Assembly (NCBI GenBank): GCA_949291555.1
Contig: CASEWE010000001.1
Coordinates: 124,001-188,000, forward strand
Reading direction: 5' to 3'
DNA from: an uncultured Bacteroidales bacterium
GTDB lineage: Bacteria > Bacteroidota > Bacteroidia > Bacteroidales > P3
DNA length: 64,000 nucleotides
The position numbers were made by a program, and so were the translations under genes. Positions 18,747 through 26,749 of the stretch are shown piece after piece. The first letter of the stretch is position 1; each line of letters begins with the position of its first letter. The notes under the pieces were generated by a model. The model was not told the DNA's origin and ran no database searches. It saw only the letters and a program-made list of their open reading frames with translations.

Positions 18747-18919
18747 GGCCCCGGGCTTCAAGGCGGCATTTTTGCTTTTCCTGCCTGCCAAGCCGGCTTT
18801 TCCCTGCTTCCGGGTTCCCGGAGCGTGAAACGGCGCGCCCCTCCGGGAAACCGGGGCAGAGCTATAAAAGCAAAGAGAAACAGCTACTTGTAAAACAACA
18901 TAAAGTCAATTCGAAATCC

Positions 18920-21178
18920 ATGAAAAGAACGATTCCCGGGCTTTGGCTCTGCGCCTTGGCCCTTTTCGGGTGCCTTGCCCCGGCTTGCGCGCAACACCCT
19001 CAGACAACCGGAAAGGCAACCTATCAAGAAGGCGCTTTCTACGTGCGGTTCAAATCATGGCAAACGCCCAAGGCCGAACCCGACCGGAAAATGATTCCCG
19101 TAAAACACTCCTCCCTCCTGTCCGAAGCGAAGAAGGCCTACGGGATTCATCCGGAAATGCAATCCATGGCTACTTTCAAAGACGACAAGCTGTCCCGCAC
19201 GTTCCTCGTGTGGTTCGACAGCACGGCAAAAACCGATGCGCTTCTGCAATCCTTGCAAGCTTCGCCGGAAGTAGAGATGGTGGAAAAAGTCCCCGTTTAC
19301 TATACCATGGGGTCGTTCCCGGTTCCGGGCAAGGAAACCTCCCGGGAAAAAGGGAACGCGCCCGAAACCGGAACCCGGATGGATTCCAAGACCGGAATCC
19401 CTGCTAACAAGCAAGAAGCGTCCGACCCGTTTTACGGAACCATCAACGGCGTTTCCTACAGCTGGCATCTGGACATGATCCGGGCCGAAGAAGCCTGGCA
19501 GGCGCAGGAAGCCGACTCTTCGGTCATCGTGGCCGTGGTCGACAATGCCATCTGGGGCGACCACCCCGATTTGCAGATACCGCCAGAACGCCAATACAAC
19601 ATCCTTACCGGCGCCACCGGCTCTTCGGCACCTCCGGCAAGCGTGGAACAAGACGAGCAATGCGCCAGCATGAACAATTGCTATGTTTACAACTGGTCGC
19701 ACGGAACCCATTGCGCAGGCGCGGTAGGCGCGCTGCGCGGCAACGGGGTCGGTATCGCCTCGATAGGGTCGGGCATCAGCCTGATGGGGGTTTCCTGCCC
19801 GAGCGTGAGCTCCACGGGCCAGTCGGTGCTCAACGGCTTTTCCGGCATAAGTTACGCGGTTGAACACGGGGCCCGGGTGGTGAGCCTTTCTTGGGGCAAC
19901 TACTCGATTGCCGAAACCGAAAAAGCCGTCATCCAGGCCTGCATCGAACAAGGCGTCATTATCGTGGCAGCCGCCGGGAACGACGGACAAAGGGCCCAGC
20001 CGCTCTATCCGGCCAACCTTCCCGGGGTCATTTCGGTAGCTTCTGTCAATTCCGGCGGGGAACTTTCCTCGTTTTCCAATTACGGCGAGTGGGTAACCGT
20101 GGCCGCCCCGGGCGGTTTTGTGAGCAACGACGGGGAAGAAAGCTTCGCCTGCATTTTCAGCACCACTTTCTGCCAGTCGCAGTATTACCGCCAGAACGGG
20201 GTTGCCGAAACAGCCAACCAGTATTACGATGGCATGTACGGCACTTCGATGGCGACCCCGGTGGTCAGCGGCCTGTGCGGGCTGCTGCTTTCGGCCGATT
20301 CCTCGCTCGACAGCTACCTTGCCCGCGAAATCCTCATGGCCTCGTCCAAGCCGGTCAATACGGCCAACGGGAAAACCATCCACCCCGCCTCGGGCATCAT
20401 CGATGCCGCTACCGCGCTCCGCATCACCAAAGAGCACGACCCCCTGCCGCGCAACCTGGAAGGGGAGCGGCAAAGCAACTTGGTACTGCTATCCTGGGAA
20501 GAGCCTGAAAGCCCGCAACCGGTTTCCTTCTACCGGGTTTACCTCAATGGCGCTCCCATTGCCGAAACCCAAGCCCTTTCCTACACCGATACGACTTCCG
20601 GATACGGGCTTTACCGCTACGGGGTCGCTGCCGTATACGAAAACGGGAACGATTCGCCCAAAGCTTGCATCGACCTCGAAATACCCTCTCTCTACCAGAT
20701 AAAGACCACGATCCGGCCGGAAGGCTGCGGCAAGGTTGAAGGCGGCGGCTACTATCAGGACAATGAAGAAATCCGCTTGACGGCCATTCCGGAAAAAGGC
20801 TGCCAGTTTGTCCGCTGGTTAGAGCGGGGTTCGGTCTTGGGGCGCGACAGCGTATTGGACTACACGGTTGAATACCCCACGACCATCGAAGCGGTGTTCT
20901 CGGGCGAACCGGAGTCCTCGGCCCTGGAAAAACCTTGGGTGGAAGCCGGCCTGGAACTCTACCCGAACCCGGCGTCCACGGTCCTTTCCGTGGTTTCGGG
21001 CATCCCGCCCTATGCCATTGAAATCTATACCGTGCATGGGAACCTGGCCCTGCGCGAAACGTTTTCGGGTTCGGAAGAGAAAGTGGCGCTCAACGTGCAG
21101 TCTTTATCCAGCGGCTTGTACGTGGTAAAAGTCTTCGGCCAAGGAGGCATCCTGACCGGGAAATTCAGCAAGCGGTAG
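18920..21178 (+). CDS. S8 subtilisin-like protease with Fn3, InlB B-like repeat and T9SS domain, 752 aa
   Basis: The ATG at 18920 gives a signal peptide (KRTIPGLWLCALALFGCLA, cleavage near PACA). A propeptide-like region runs from about 25 to 170. The peptidase domain holds the triad D208 in VIVAVVDNAIW, H261 in WSHGTHCAGAVGAL and S443 in GTSMATPVVSGL, with the oxyanion asparagine in AAGNDGQ. The aspartate is followed by N-A instead of the usual [ST]-G. After the protease come an Fn3-like module (about 520-595), a divergent InlB B-repeat (IKTTIRPEGCGKVEGGG then RWLERGSVLG) and a type A T9SS sorting domain (ELYPNPASTVLSV, ending TGKFSKR). It is predicted to act at the cell surface or outside and to degrade proteins into peptides that feed amino-acid fermentation. 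Third gene of the cargo run. Confidence 0.9.
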   Translation: MKRTIPGLWLCALALFGCLAPACAQHPQTTGKATYQEGAFYVRFKSWQTPKAEPDRKMIPVKHSSLLSEAKKAYGIHPEMQSMATFKDDKLSRTFLVWFDSTAKTDALLQSLQASPEVEMVEKVPVYYTMGSFPVPGKETSREKGNAPETGTRMDSKTGIPANKQEASDPFYGTINGVSYSWHLDMIRAEEAWQAQEADSSVIVAVVDNAIWGDHPDLQIPPERQYNILTGATGSSAPPASVEQDEQCASMNNCYVYNWSHGTHCAGAVGALRGNGVGIASIGSGISLMGVSCPSVSSTGQSVLNGFSGISYAVEHGARVVSLSWGNYSIAETEKAVIQACIEQGVIIVAAAGNDGQRAQPLYPANLPGVISVASVNSGGELSSFSNYGEWVTVAAPGGFVSNDGEESFACIFSTTFCQSQYYRQNGVAETANQYYDGMYGTSMATPVVSGLCGLLLSADSSLDSYLAREILMASSKPVNTANGKTIHPASGIIDAATALRITKEHDPLPRNLEGERQSNLVLLSWEEPESPQPVSFYRVYLNGAPIAETQALSYTDTTSGYGLYRYGVAAVYENGNDSPKACIDLEIPSLYQIKTTIRPEGCGKVEGGGYYQDNEEIRLTAIPEKGCQFVRWLERGSVLGRDSVLDYTVEYPTTIEAVFSGEPESSALEKPWVEAGLELYPNPASTVLSVVSGIPPYAIEIYTVHGNLALRETFSGSEEKVALNVQSLSSGLYVVKVFGQGGILTGKFSKR

Positions 21179-21425
21179 CAACGGGAAACGAACGGCTTGG
21201 ATTGTCCCTCTCCCGGGATTTCCTGTTTCCTTCTCCCTTTCAGAAAAAAAACGAAAGGGGAGGCTCCAGGCGCCGAACCGGGGATTCGATTTTCCCCCTC
21301 GGGAAAAGAAAGGCCTCGAACCCGGAAGCCCCCATCCGGACGCCGGGGACTCGGGCTTCGAGGAAAGCAAGATGAAACGCGCCCGGTTCGGGCAAGGCGT
21401 CCAGCCCGGGAAATCGGGCCTTTGA

Positions 21426-21465
21426 AAAAAGCGGCATGCCAAAGTGCTTTGGCATGCCGCTTTTT
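21426..21465. terminator. Strong bidirectional terminator
   Basis: A 19-bp perfect stem, AAAAAGCGGCATGCCAAAG (21426-21444) and its complement (21447-21465), surrounds a two-base loop, with A and T runs at the two ends. It can stop transcripts from the left (protease) and from the right. It lies about 250 bases beyond the protease stop codon, an unusually long distance. Confidence 0.85.
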
Positions 21466-21699
21466 CATTCTTTCGCGCTTTCGCGGCTATGCAACCGGTC
21501 GCAACACCCTTGCAGCCGCCGGTTGCAACGGCCGCCCCTGAACATGGCCGGGAAAAGCGTTTTCCGCCGCCGCTCCGGTCGATCGCATCCGAAGCGCGGA
21601 AAGGCAGGGAATCTTTAAAAAACCGTTTTTCATCGGAAAAAAGGCAAAAAACGGCAGCGGCAAGGAATATCCCGAAAAGAAAAATGAACGCAAAATCAG

Positions 21700-21707
21700 T
21701 ATCTTTG
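21700..21707 (+). promoter_or_regulatory. -7 element upstream of kamC
   Basis: TATCTTTG matches the Bacteroidetes -7 consensus exactly and lies 56 bases before the kamC ATG. No clear TTG is found 19-21 bases upstream. Confidence 0.5.
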
Positions 21708-21763
21708 CCGCGCAAAACCCTTTTCAACCATTCCGTGCGCAGGAAAAAGCCGCGCCAGAGCCC

Positions 21764-23386
21764 ATGCAGCAAAGTTATAAAAAGCAAAAAATTAGTGGAT
21801 TGGACTATCTCTTCCAAAAACTCGACTTGCAATCGGGCGTTGGAAGGGAACTGGCCGGATGCCGTACCTGGTTCGCCCCCGGACAGGAAAAAGAATTATG
21901 CACGGAACTGGACCGGATTGAAAAATTGCAGATTTTCCGGGAACAAGACCCTTCCGCGCCAGCCTGCCTTGAAAAAATCAAATTGAAATTCTCCCAAATC
22001 TGGGACATCCGCGCCACTTTCCGCCTTCTGGAAAAAGAAACGGTAGACGATGTGCAGCTGTTCGAGATAAAACGTTTCGCGCTCCTTGTACGTGAAACGG
22101 CAGGCCTGCTGCAAACCGTGGCAAAGGCCTGCGCTTTCCACCCGGCCCCCGCTCTCTTCCCGGATTTGGAGCCTGTCATCTCGCTTCTCGACCCCCGGAA
22201 GGAGGGGCTTCCCACTTTTCACATCTACAACGAATACGATCCCGAATTAGCCAGCAAACGCAAGGAACTGCTCGCGCTCGACGCCTCTCTGGCAAAAAAC
22301 GAGGAACCCGAAGCCTGCGCTTGCGCTTTGCCGCAGGGAAACCAGCCTGGCAGGAAGCCGGCCGATGAGCCTGATGCCGGAAACCCGGATACCGAAAAGC
22401 CGGGGAAACCGAAGCCGTTTTCCGAAAGGGATGCCGGCACGAACGAGGAAATACTCCGCCTGCAAGCCGAATGCGAGGAACTGGAACGCCGCATACGGGA
22501 AAGGCTGGCCGTTGGATTAAGGCCTTTCGTCCCGCTTTTGCAGCAAGCCATGGAACAAGTCGCCTATTGGGATTTCCTTATTGCAAAAGCCGGCCTGGCC
22601 CGGGAATACGGCCTTGCACGCCCGCAAGTGCTGCCCGGCGGAAGTTCCTCGCCCGCTGCCTGCCTCGATTACCACGGGCTTTTCCATCCTGTTGTCAGGG
22701 AATCGCTCCAGGCCCGGGGGGGGCGGTACCAGCCGGTAGACTTGCACCTGAACGTGGAACCCTGCCTGCTGACCGGAGCCAACATGAGCGGGAAGACCGT
22801 GCTGCTGAAAAGCTTGGCCTTGTCGCAATGCCTGCTCCAATACGGGTTTCCTGTTCCGGCCCGAAGCGCCCGCATGGTTCTTTTCGACCAAGTGGAACTG
22901 CTTGTCGAAGACGAACAGGATGAAGAACGGGGCCTTTCTTCCTTTGGCGCGGAAATGCAGCGGTTCAACCAGGTCTTCGCCCGAATCAAAGCGGGAGAAA
23001 GAATCCTGCTTTTGGCCGATGAACTGGCGCGTACCACCAACCCGGCCGAAGGGAAAGCCCTTGTCTGCGCGGTCGTGGAAAGCTTGAAGGACTGGCCTTG
23101 CATCAGCCTCGTAAGCACCCATTACGGTCCTATTCCCGTTCCTGTGCGGCATTTGCGGGTGAAAGGATTCCGCGAGGACTGGGCCTTGCAAGGCACGCGG
23201 GCAAACACGGCGCAAGACGGGAATGGCTTCGACCTCTCGCGCATACAAGCCTGCATGGACTATTCGATCGTGGAAGAAAAACCCGGGGAAGAGCCTCCCG
23301 CCGAAGCTTTGCGGATTGCCGCCCTGCTGGATTTCGACCCGGGGATCTTGCAAAAGGCCCGGGACTTTTACCGAAAGGGGAACTAA
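21764..23386 (+). CDS. kamC: KamC-like MutS-family ATPase, lysine 5,6-aminomutase reactivase
   Basis: The start is the ATG at 21764; 540 aa. The C-terminal half is a MutS-type ABC ATPase: Walker A GANMSGKT at 338-345 (MutS has GPNMGGKST), Walker B ILLLADEL with D419-E420, the signature-like RTTNPAEG and a final STHYGP. The N-terminal half is short and helical and lacks the mismatch-binding domain (no F-x-E motif), so it is not a DNA repair MutS. Directly upstream of kamD. In lysine-fermenting bacteria a MutS-like protein of this kind is encoded next to the aminomutase and is called KamC. It is thought to help restore enzyme with damaged adenosylcobalamin, together with KamB. Function by family and position, not directly shown. 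Confidence 0.85.
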   Translation: MQQSYKKQKISGLDYLFQKLDLQSGVGRELAGCRTWFAPGQEKELCTELDRIEKLQIFREQDPSAPACLEKIKLKFSQIWDIRATFRLLEKETVDDVQLFEIKRFALLVRETAGLLQTVAKACAFHPAPALFPDLEPVISLLDPRKEGLPTFHIYNEYDPELASKRKELLALDASLAKNEEPEACACALPQGNQPGRKPADEPDAGNPDTEKPGKPKPFSERDAGTNEEILRLQAECEELERRIRERLAVGLRPFVPLLQQAMEQVAYWDFLIAKAGLAREYGLARPQVLPGGSSSPAACLDYHGLFHPVVRESLQARGGRYQPVDLHLNVEPCLLTGANMSGKTVLLKSLALSQCLLQYGFPVPARSARMVLFDQVELLVEDEQDEERGLSSFGAEMQRFNQVFARIKAGERILLLADELARTTNPAEGKALVCAVVESLKDWPCISLVSTHYGPIPVPVRHLRVKGFREDWALQGTRANTAQDGNGFDLSRIQACMDYSIVEEKPGEEPPAEALRIAALLDFDPGILQKARDFYRKGN

Positions 23387-23557
23387 GAAGACGGCTCCGG
23401 TTCCGGATCCGGCAAGGCAACAAGGCTCAAAGTTGCATTTGCCGATAGAAATACGGGAATACAGATACTTGCGGGATTGCCGAAAACAAAATTCCCCGCT
23501 TCGGGGAAAGGCGGTTTCCCGCCCGGCTCGAGAAACAATAAAACCGAAAACAATAAA
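23387..23557. other. 170-bp kamC-kamD spacer
   Basis: The spacer holds two small hairpins, TTCCCCGC/GCGGGGAA-type near 23491-23509 and GGCGGTTTCCCGCC near 23510-23525. They could weaken or process the transcript between kamC and kamD. No promoter consensus with both elements was found. Confidence 0.5.
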
Positions 23558-25117
23558 ATGAACCGAGAAAGCAAACTGGGCCTTGACTTCAACAAGGTTG
23601 AGCAAGCTCGGACTTCGGCTGCCAACATCGCCGCCCAAGTCCAGAATTTCGTAGACGGTTACACGACCGTAGCTACCGAAAGAACCCTTGCCCGTCTGTT
23701 AGGCATAGACGGGGTTACCCAAGACGATGTCCCTTATCCTAACGTGGTGGTCGACGCCCTCAAAGAAGCCAACCTCTTAGGTGAAGGCGTGATGTTCGTC
23801 TTAGGCAATGCCGTGGCCGACAGCGGGAAAACCCCGCAGGCGATAGCCGAGGAAATCGGGGCTGGGAAAATAGATGTAGCCAAAATCCCGGTAGTGGACG
23901 AAGGCAAGCGCCACGCAGCCTTGCAGCCTTACATCGATGCTTCCATGAACCGCATCCGCGAACGCCGGGCCCGCAGGGAACACTACTTGAAGACCATCGG
24001 CGAAGGCCCGAAGCCCTACCTCTACGTAATCGTGGCCACCGGCAACATCTACGAGGACGTGACCCAAGCCCAAGCCGCTGCCCGGCAAGGGGCCGACATC
24101 ATCGCCGTTATCCGCACCACAGGGCAGAGCCTTTTGGATTACGTTCCCTACGGCGCCACCACCGAAGGCTTCGGCGGCACGATGGCCACGCAGGAAAACT
24201 TCCGCATCATGCGCAAGGCGCTCGATGAAGTAGGCGAGGAAGTGGGCCGGTATATCCGCCTTTGCAACTATTGCTCAGGACTTTGCATGCCCGAAATCGC
24301 CGTCATGGGGGCGCTGGAGGGCTTGGATGTGATGCTCAACGATGCCCTCTACGGGATCCTGTTCCGCGACATCAACATGCAACGCACGCTCATCGACCAG
24401 TATTTTTCACGGGTAATCAACGGCTTTGCCGGCGTAATCATCAATACCGGCGAAGACAACTACCTCACTACGGCCGATGCCGTCGCCCAGGCCCATACCG
24501 TCCTGGCTTCGGACTTCATCAACGAGCAATTGGCCAAAATCGCCGGCATTCCCGAAGAGCAAATGGGCTTGGGACATGCGTTCGAAATGGATCCGCAATT
24601 GGAAAACGGCTTCCTCATGGAACTGGCGCAAGCCCAGATGCTGCGGGAAATCTTCCCCAATGCCCCGCTCAAATACATGCCCCCCACCAAATTCATGACC
24701 GGGAACATTTTCCGAGGCCATTTGCAGGACGCGCTGTTCAACATGATCGGCATTTGGACGCACCAAGGCCTGCAACTGCTGGGCATGCCCACCGAAGCCA
24801 TCCACACCCCGTTCATGAGCGACCGCTACCTCTCTATCGAGAACGCGCGCTACATCTTCAACAACATGAAGAGCATCGGGGAAGAAATGCAGTTCAAGGA
24901 AGGCGGCATCGTGCGCAAGCGGGCCGCCGAGGTGCTGGACAAGGCTGCCGAACTGCTGCGGAACATGGAAAAAGAAGGGCTTTTCACCGCGCTCGAAAAA
25001 GGAATCTTCGCCGATATAAAACGGCCGAAGACCGGAGGGAAAGGGCTGCAGGGCGTGGCCGAAAAACGGCCCTATTACGAAAACCCATTTATCGAATTAA
25101 TGAAGAAAGGAGCATAA
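23558..25117 (+). CDS. kamD: Lysine 5,6-aminomutase alpha subunit (KamD)
   Basis: The ATG at 23558 is chosen because the sequence from NRESKLGLDFNKVEQAR agrees with the usual start of this subunit; a frame extension to 23477 adds only low-complexity residues. 519 aa, close to the family's usual size. The fold is an AdoCbl/PLP aminomutase TIM barrel, seen in stretches such as YLYVIVATGNIYEDVTQAQA, QGADIIAVIRTTGQSLLDYV, FGGTMATQENFRIMRKALDE and MPPTKFMTGNIFRGHLQDA. With KamE it moves the 6-amino group of D-lysine or L-beta-lysine to carbon 5, the second step of lysine fermentation to acetate and butyrate. One base separates the stop from the kamE start, so the two are translationally coupled. 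Confidence 0.95.
   Translation: MNRESKLGLDFNKVEQARTSAANIAAQVQNFVDGYTTVATERTLARLLGIDGVTQDDVPYPNVVVDALKEANLLGEGVMFVLGNAVADSGKTPQAIAEEIGAGKIDVAKIPVVDEGKRHAALQPYIDASMNRIRERRARREHYLKTIGEGPKPYLYVIVATGNIYEDVTQAQAAARQGADIIAVIRTTGQSLLDYVPYGATTEGFGGTMATQENFRIMRKALDEVGEEVGRYIRLCNYCSGLCMPEIAVMGALEGLDVMLNDALYGILFRDINMQRTLIDQYFSRVINGFAGVIINTGEDNYLTTADAVAQAHTVLASDFINEQLAKIAGIPEEQMGLGHAFEMDPQLENGFLMELAQAQMLREIFPNAPLKYMPPTKFMTGNIFRGHLQDALFNMIGIWTHQGLQLLGMPTEAIHTPFMSDRYLSIENARYIFNNMKSIGEEMQFKEGGIVRKRAAEVLDKAAELLRNMEKEGLFTALEKGIFADIKRPKTGGKGLQGVAEKRPYYENPFIELMKKGA
25106..25112 (+). promoter_or_regulatory. Shine-Dalgarno of kamE inside the kamD end
   Basis: AAAGGAG lies six bases before the kamE ATG and within the last kamD codons. 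Strong Shine-Dalgarno sites are uncommon in this window. It probably keeps alpha and beta subunits in balance. Confidence 0.65.
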
Positions 25118-25118
25118 G

Positions 25119-25907
25119 ATGAGCGGCGGATTATATTCGACTTCGCACGAAGAAATCGACAAGACTTACGACCCGAAGAACATCAAGCCCTACGGGGACA
25201 CGATGAACGATGGCAAGACCCAGCTGAGCTTCACCCTTCCGGTGCCTTGCGGGGATGAAGCGGTAGAAGCGGCCAAGCAGCTGCTGAAGAAAATGGGGTT
25301 CGAAAACCCTCAAATCGTGTACTTCCACGAGCTCGCGCCGGGTTTCACGTTCTTCAACGCTTACGGTTCCTGCACCCATACGGTGGATTACACGGTGATC
25401 CATGTCCCCAAGGTGGAGTCGACCGTGATGAGCATGGAAGAAACCGATAACTTCATCCGCCAGCACATCGGCCGGAAAATCGTGGTGGTGGGGGCCAGCA
25501 CCGGAACCGATGCCCACACGGTCGGCATCGATGCCATCATGAACATGAAAGGCTTTGCCGGGCATTACGGGCTGGAACGCTACGAAATGATCGATGCCTA
25601 CAACATGGGCAGCCAAGTACCCAACCAGGAATTGATTGCCAAGGCCTTGGAAGTGGGTGCGGACGCCATCCTGGTTTCGCAAACCGTCACGCAGAAAGAC
25701 ATCCATATCAAGAACCTGACCGAAATGATCGAGATGCTGGAAGCCGAGGGGTTGCGCAACAAGCTGGTGGTCTGCTGCGGCGGCCCCCGCATCACCTACG
25801 AATTAGGCAAGGAATTGGGCTTCGATGCGGGTTTCGGCATGAATTCCTACGCCGACGACGTGGCTTCCTACTTGGCGCAGGAGATTGCCCGGCGTATGGG
25901 AAAATAG
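25119..25907 (+). CDS. kamE: Lysine 5,6-aminomutase beta subunit (KamE), B12-binding
   Basis: The start is the ATG at 25119; 262 aa. The Rossmann-type B12 domain carries DAHTVG at 131-136, so H133 is the lower axial cobalt ligand. K144 in MNMKG is the lysine that forms the internal aldimine with PLP in the Clostridium enzyme; both residues fall at the same numbers as in that protein. The end has the usual cobalamin tail contact (VVCCGGPRI). It works as a heterotetramer with KamD. Both catalytic features are intact, so the enzyme should be functional. The 73-bp gap to the CoA-transferase gene suggests a shared transcript. Confidence 0.95.
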   Translation: MSGGLYSTSHEEIDKTYDPKNIKPYGDTMNDGKTQLSFTLPVPCGDEAVEAAKQLLKKMGFENPQIVYFHELAPGFTFFNAYGSCTHTVDYTVIHVPKVESTVMSMEETDNFIRQHIGRKIVVVGASTGTDAHTVGIDAIMNMKGFAGHYGLERYEMIDAYNMGSQVPNQELIAKALEVGADAILVSQTVTQKDIHIKNLTEMIEMLEAEGLRNKLVVCCGGPRITYELGKELGFDAGFGMNSYADDVASYLAQEIARRMGK

Positions 25908-25980
25908 TGTAAATTAGCGAGCCGGAGCCGGGTTCCGCCCTTTGCCATGACCCGGGCCGGCCGTTTAAAAACTTGCGATT

Positions 25981-26640
25981 ATGGACAAGAATCAGATTCG
26001 TGAAATCATTGCCAAACGTGTGGCGAAAGAACTCAAAAACGGAGACGTGGTCAATCTGGGAATCGGCCTTCCCACCATGGTTCCCAATTACTTGGCTCCG
26101 GGAGTGAAGGTTATCCTGCAATCGGAAAACGGCTTGTTGGGAATGGGCCCGACACCCGAAGAAGGCAAGGAGGATCCCGAATACATCAACGCCGGGGGCG
26201 GCTTCACTTCGCCGGCCACGGGGGCTTGCACCTTCAGCAGCGCCACTTCTTTTGCCATCATCCGGGGCGGCCATGTGGATGCCACGGTACTGGGCGCCAT
26301 GCAAGTAGACGAAGAAGGGGACTTGGCCAACTGGATGATTCCCGGAAAGATGACCCCGGGCATGGGAGGCGCGATGGACCTGCTTACCGGGGCGAAACTG
26401 GTCATTCTGGCCATGGAGCATACGGCAAAAGGGAAACCGAAAATCCTGAAGAAATGCACGCTCCCGCTCACGGCCAAAGGCCGTGTGAACCTGATCGTGA
26501 CCGAAATGGGCGTGATGCGGGTCACTCCGAAAGGCATCGAACTGGAAGAAATCAATCCGGCTTTCACCGTAGAGGAAGTGCAGGCGGCCACCGAAGCGAA
26601 GCTGCTGGTTTCGCCCAACCTCAAACCCATGGAAGCGTAG
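25981..26640 (+). CDS. atoA: CoA-transferase subunit B (acetoacetate/butyrate type)
   Basis: The start is the ATG at 25981; 219 aa, the family's normal length. The SENG motif with the catalytic glutamate (E49, in ILQSENGLLGMGP) forms the covalent CoA thioester in class I CoA-transferases. GIGLPTMVP near residue 27 and GGAMDL near 128 are family landmarks. In lysine fermenters the enzyme transfers CoA between butyryl-CoA and acetoacetate; close relatives use succinyl-CoA and 3-oxo acids. Class I enzymes need an A subunit, and none is adjacent here: the gene is followed by the convergent rlmI-like gene. The partner is presumably elsewhere in the genome. Confidence 0.85.
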   Translation: MDKNQIREIIAKRVAKELKNGDVVNLGIGLPTMVPNYLAPGVKVILQSENGLLGMGPTPEEGKEDPEYINAGGGFTSPATGACTFSSATSFAIIRGGHVDATVLGAMQVDEEGDLANWMIPGKMTPGMGGAMDLLTGAKLVILAMEHTAKGKPKILKKCTLPLTAKGRVNLIVTEMGVMRVTPKGIELEEINPAFTVEEVQAATEAKLLVSPNLKPMEA

Positions 26641-26705
26641 CCCGATAACCGGGCAGTCGCCTCCCTGCCAAGACGGCCGGGCGCAACGACAACCGGTCAT
26701 TCAAC

Positions 26706-26735
26706 GAGGCCGGCCATTCAACAGCGGCCGGCCTC
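26706..26735. terminator. Hairpin between convergent genes
   Basis: GAGGCCGGCC and GGCCGGCCTC form a perfect 10-bp stem with a 10-base loop. There is no T tract, so termination is plausible but not typical. Confidence 0.45.
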
Positions 26736-26749
26736 TCGGCCACGGCCGT

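Larger units (their letters stand above)
21179..21763. other. 585-bp intergenic region before the lysine locus
   Basis: No gene is supported. The first 245 bp are GC-rich with short inverted repeats and then reach a strong terminator hairpin (21426-21465). The second half, 21470-21763, is the leader region of kamC with a -7 element at 21700-21707. I saw no cobalamin riboswitch core motif in it. Confidence 0.7.

Noticed and set aside
21470..21763. Cobalamin riboswitch before the B12-dependent enzyme genes
   Set aside because: No conserved B12-box-like core was found in this leader or in the 23387-23557 spacer.
21764..23386. DNA mismatch repair protein MutS
   Set aside because: Lacks the mismatch-binding domain and full length of MutS, and lies in front of the aminomutase genes; it fits KamC.
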